This document shows, piece after piece, positions 63,551 to 64,000 of a stretch of 64,000 nucleotides of DNA. The notes beneath the pieces were generated by a model. It ran no database searches, had not been told where the DNA came from, and saw nothing but the letters and a program-made list of their open reading frames with translations. The stretch covers positions 37,638-101,637 of the forward strand of contig CAYJHQ010000005.1 in assembly GCA_964369775.1 (NCBI GenBank), in the 5' to 3' direction. The stretch's first letter is position 1. Every line of letters begins with the position of its first letter. This DNA is from CAUPWF01 sp964369775 (GTDB lineage: Bacteria; Bacillota; Clostridia; Lachnospirales; Lachnospiraceae). Made by a program: the position numbers and the translations under genes.

Positions 63551-63976
63551 TTAATGAAACAAGACGTATTGATGGTTATAATTACCCCAATATGTGGTGG
63601 GTTGCGAGTCTATAAAATAAATGGTAGAGAATAGTTGTGCACTATCATTTAATTTTGTAACAATGCGAAGTAAAGGTTCGGATAAAGGGAAAATGATTTC
63701 GTTATTATTGAGTACTTGTCCACCCAACTCTAACAAAAATGCGCAATCCTCTTTTGATAAATGAGATAAAACAGTTTCTTGCTGATCTTTCGTTAAGGAA
63801 AAAAAGTAAAAATCAACATAGGCATTTGTACAATCCTTTCTAGATAACAATCCTAAGAAGTAGTCATAGGCCTCTTGGACAGATAAATTTAGTATCTGGT
63901 GCTTACAAGAATCAAAACCTTCTTGAATATTAGAAAAATAAAGGGCACCTTTACTGATGAGTTCGTTCGTATTCAT
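63551..63976 (-). CDS. Unrecognised protein, first gene of the hyd maturation operon
   Basis: I do not recognise this 141-residue protein. It starts MNTNELISKGALYFSNIQEG, seems soluble and mostly helical at first, includes ALEGL-like VQEAYDYFLGLLSRKDC and LTKDQQETVLSHLSKEDC, and ends with SQPTTYWGNYNHQYVLFH. Three cysteines are present but no clear metal motif. AGGAG is 8 bases before the ATG. It is 17 bases upstream of hydE, which suggests co-transcription with the maturases. The window ends 24 bases upstream, so the operon may begin earlier. It could be a regulator or maturation partner; this is not supported by motifs. Confidence 0.7.
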   Translation of the reverse strand: MNTNELISKGALYFSNIQEGFDSCKHQILNLSVQEAYDYFLGLLSRKDCTNAYVDFYFFSLTKDQQETVLSHLSKEDCAFLLELGGQVLNNNEIIFPLSEPLLRIVTKLNDSAQLFSTIYFIDSQPTTYWGNYNHQYVLFH

Positions 63977-64000
63977 TTGGTATACTCCTATTGGTATAAA

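Noticed and set aside
63977..63998. Direct repeat TTGGTATA...TTGGTATA around the RBS of the last gene
   Set aside because: Two copies only, at the window edge; insufficient evidence for an operator.

Overview
The window is a 64 kb stretch of chromosome-like, AT-rich DNA from an anaerobic Firmicute, most likely a spore-forming clostridium of the Lachnospiraceae type. The evidence is oxygen-sensitive biochemistry (class III ribonucleotide reductase, a second glycyl radical enzyme, [FeFe]-hydrogenase maturation), AddAB, a YlmC/YmxH-type sporulation protein, FabK-type lipid synthesis with a FabT-like regulator, and strong AGGAGG-type ribosome binding sites. Two runs of exactly 100 N (966-1065 and 26790-26889) are scaffold gaps; each truncates the gene on either side. 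There are no rRNA or tRNA genes, IS elements, prophage or CRISPR arrays. Apart from the N runs no stretch longer than about 200 bases lacks a gene.

Layout. 1-10 kb: 3' part of tex, YitT-like membrane protein, trxB, an ECF transporter S component with a DmpA-type peptidase, a YmxH-like protein, a two-component system, an isolated hisH-hisF pair, ung and hflX. 10-21 kb: an NrdR-type promoter drives nrdD-nrdG; nrdG overlaps addB, which overlaps addA; coaBC follows. 21-26 kb: a zinc-ribbon membrane protein, a two-gene ThrE exporter, DAHP synthase-aroB and an SDR enzyme. 26-31 kb: glycyl radical activase, nitroreductase, yjdM (opposite strand), then hypD-proC. 31-37.6 kb: BFD-like ferredoxin, MFS transporter, Na/Pi cotransporter, a small unknown gene, an orphan EIIC-type permease, a RelQ-type alarmone synthetase and a HAD phosphatase. 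37.7-48.5 kb: a complete type II fatty-acid cluster, fabH-acpP-fabK-fabD-fabG-fabF-accB-fabZ-accC-accDA-(fabK paralogue)-fabT. 48.5-58 kb: lipid kinase, chemoreceptor, EAL protein and a minus-strand run pncB-ddl-murF-HAD-EAL. 58-64 kb: Gfo/Idh/MocA oxidoreductase, aldose epimerase and a minus-strand operon unknown-hydE-hydG-hydF.

How the genes work together. HypD and ProC form a two-step route from trans-4-hydroxy-L-proline through pyrroline-5-carboxylate to L-proline; the activase just upstream is the obvious candidate to install HypD's glycyl radical. The fatty-acid cluster encodes malonyl-CoA formation (AccB, AccC and one fused AccD-AccA polypeptide), loading (FabD, AcpP, FabH) and elongation (FabF, FabG, FabZ, FabK). 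A MarR repressor closes the cluster, and its promoter carries four TTTGA half-sites at an exact 16-bp period. HydE, HydG and HydF build the hydrogenase H-cluster, although no hydrogenase gene lies in the window.

The most interesting items are the hydroxyproline module, the TTTGA array at the fab promoter, the AccD-AccA fusion, the tandem NrdR boxes and the unrecognised first gene of the hyd operon. I saw no obviously new defence or mobile system.
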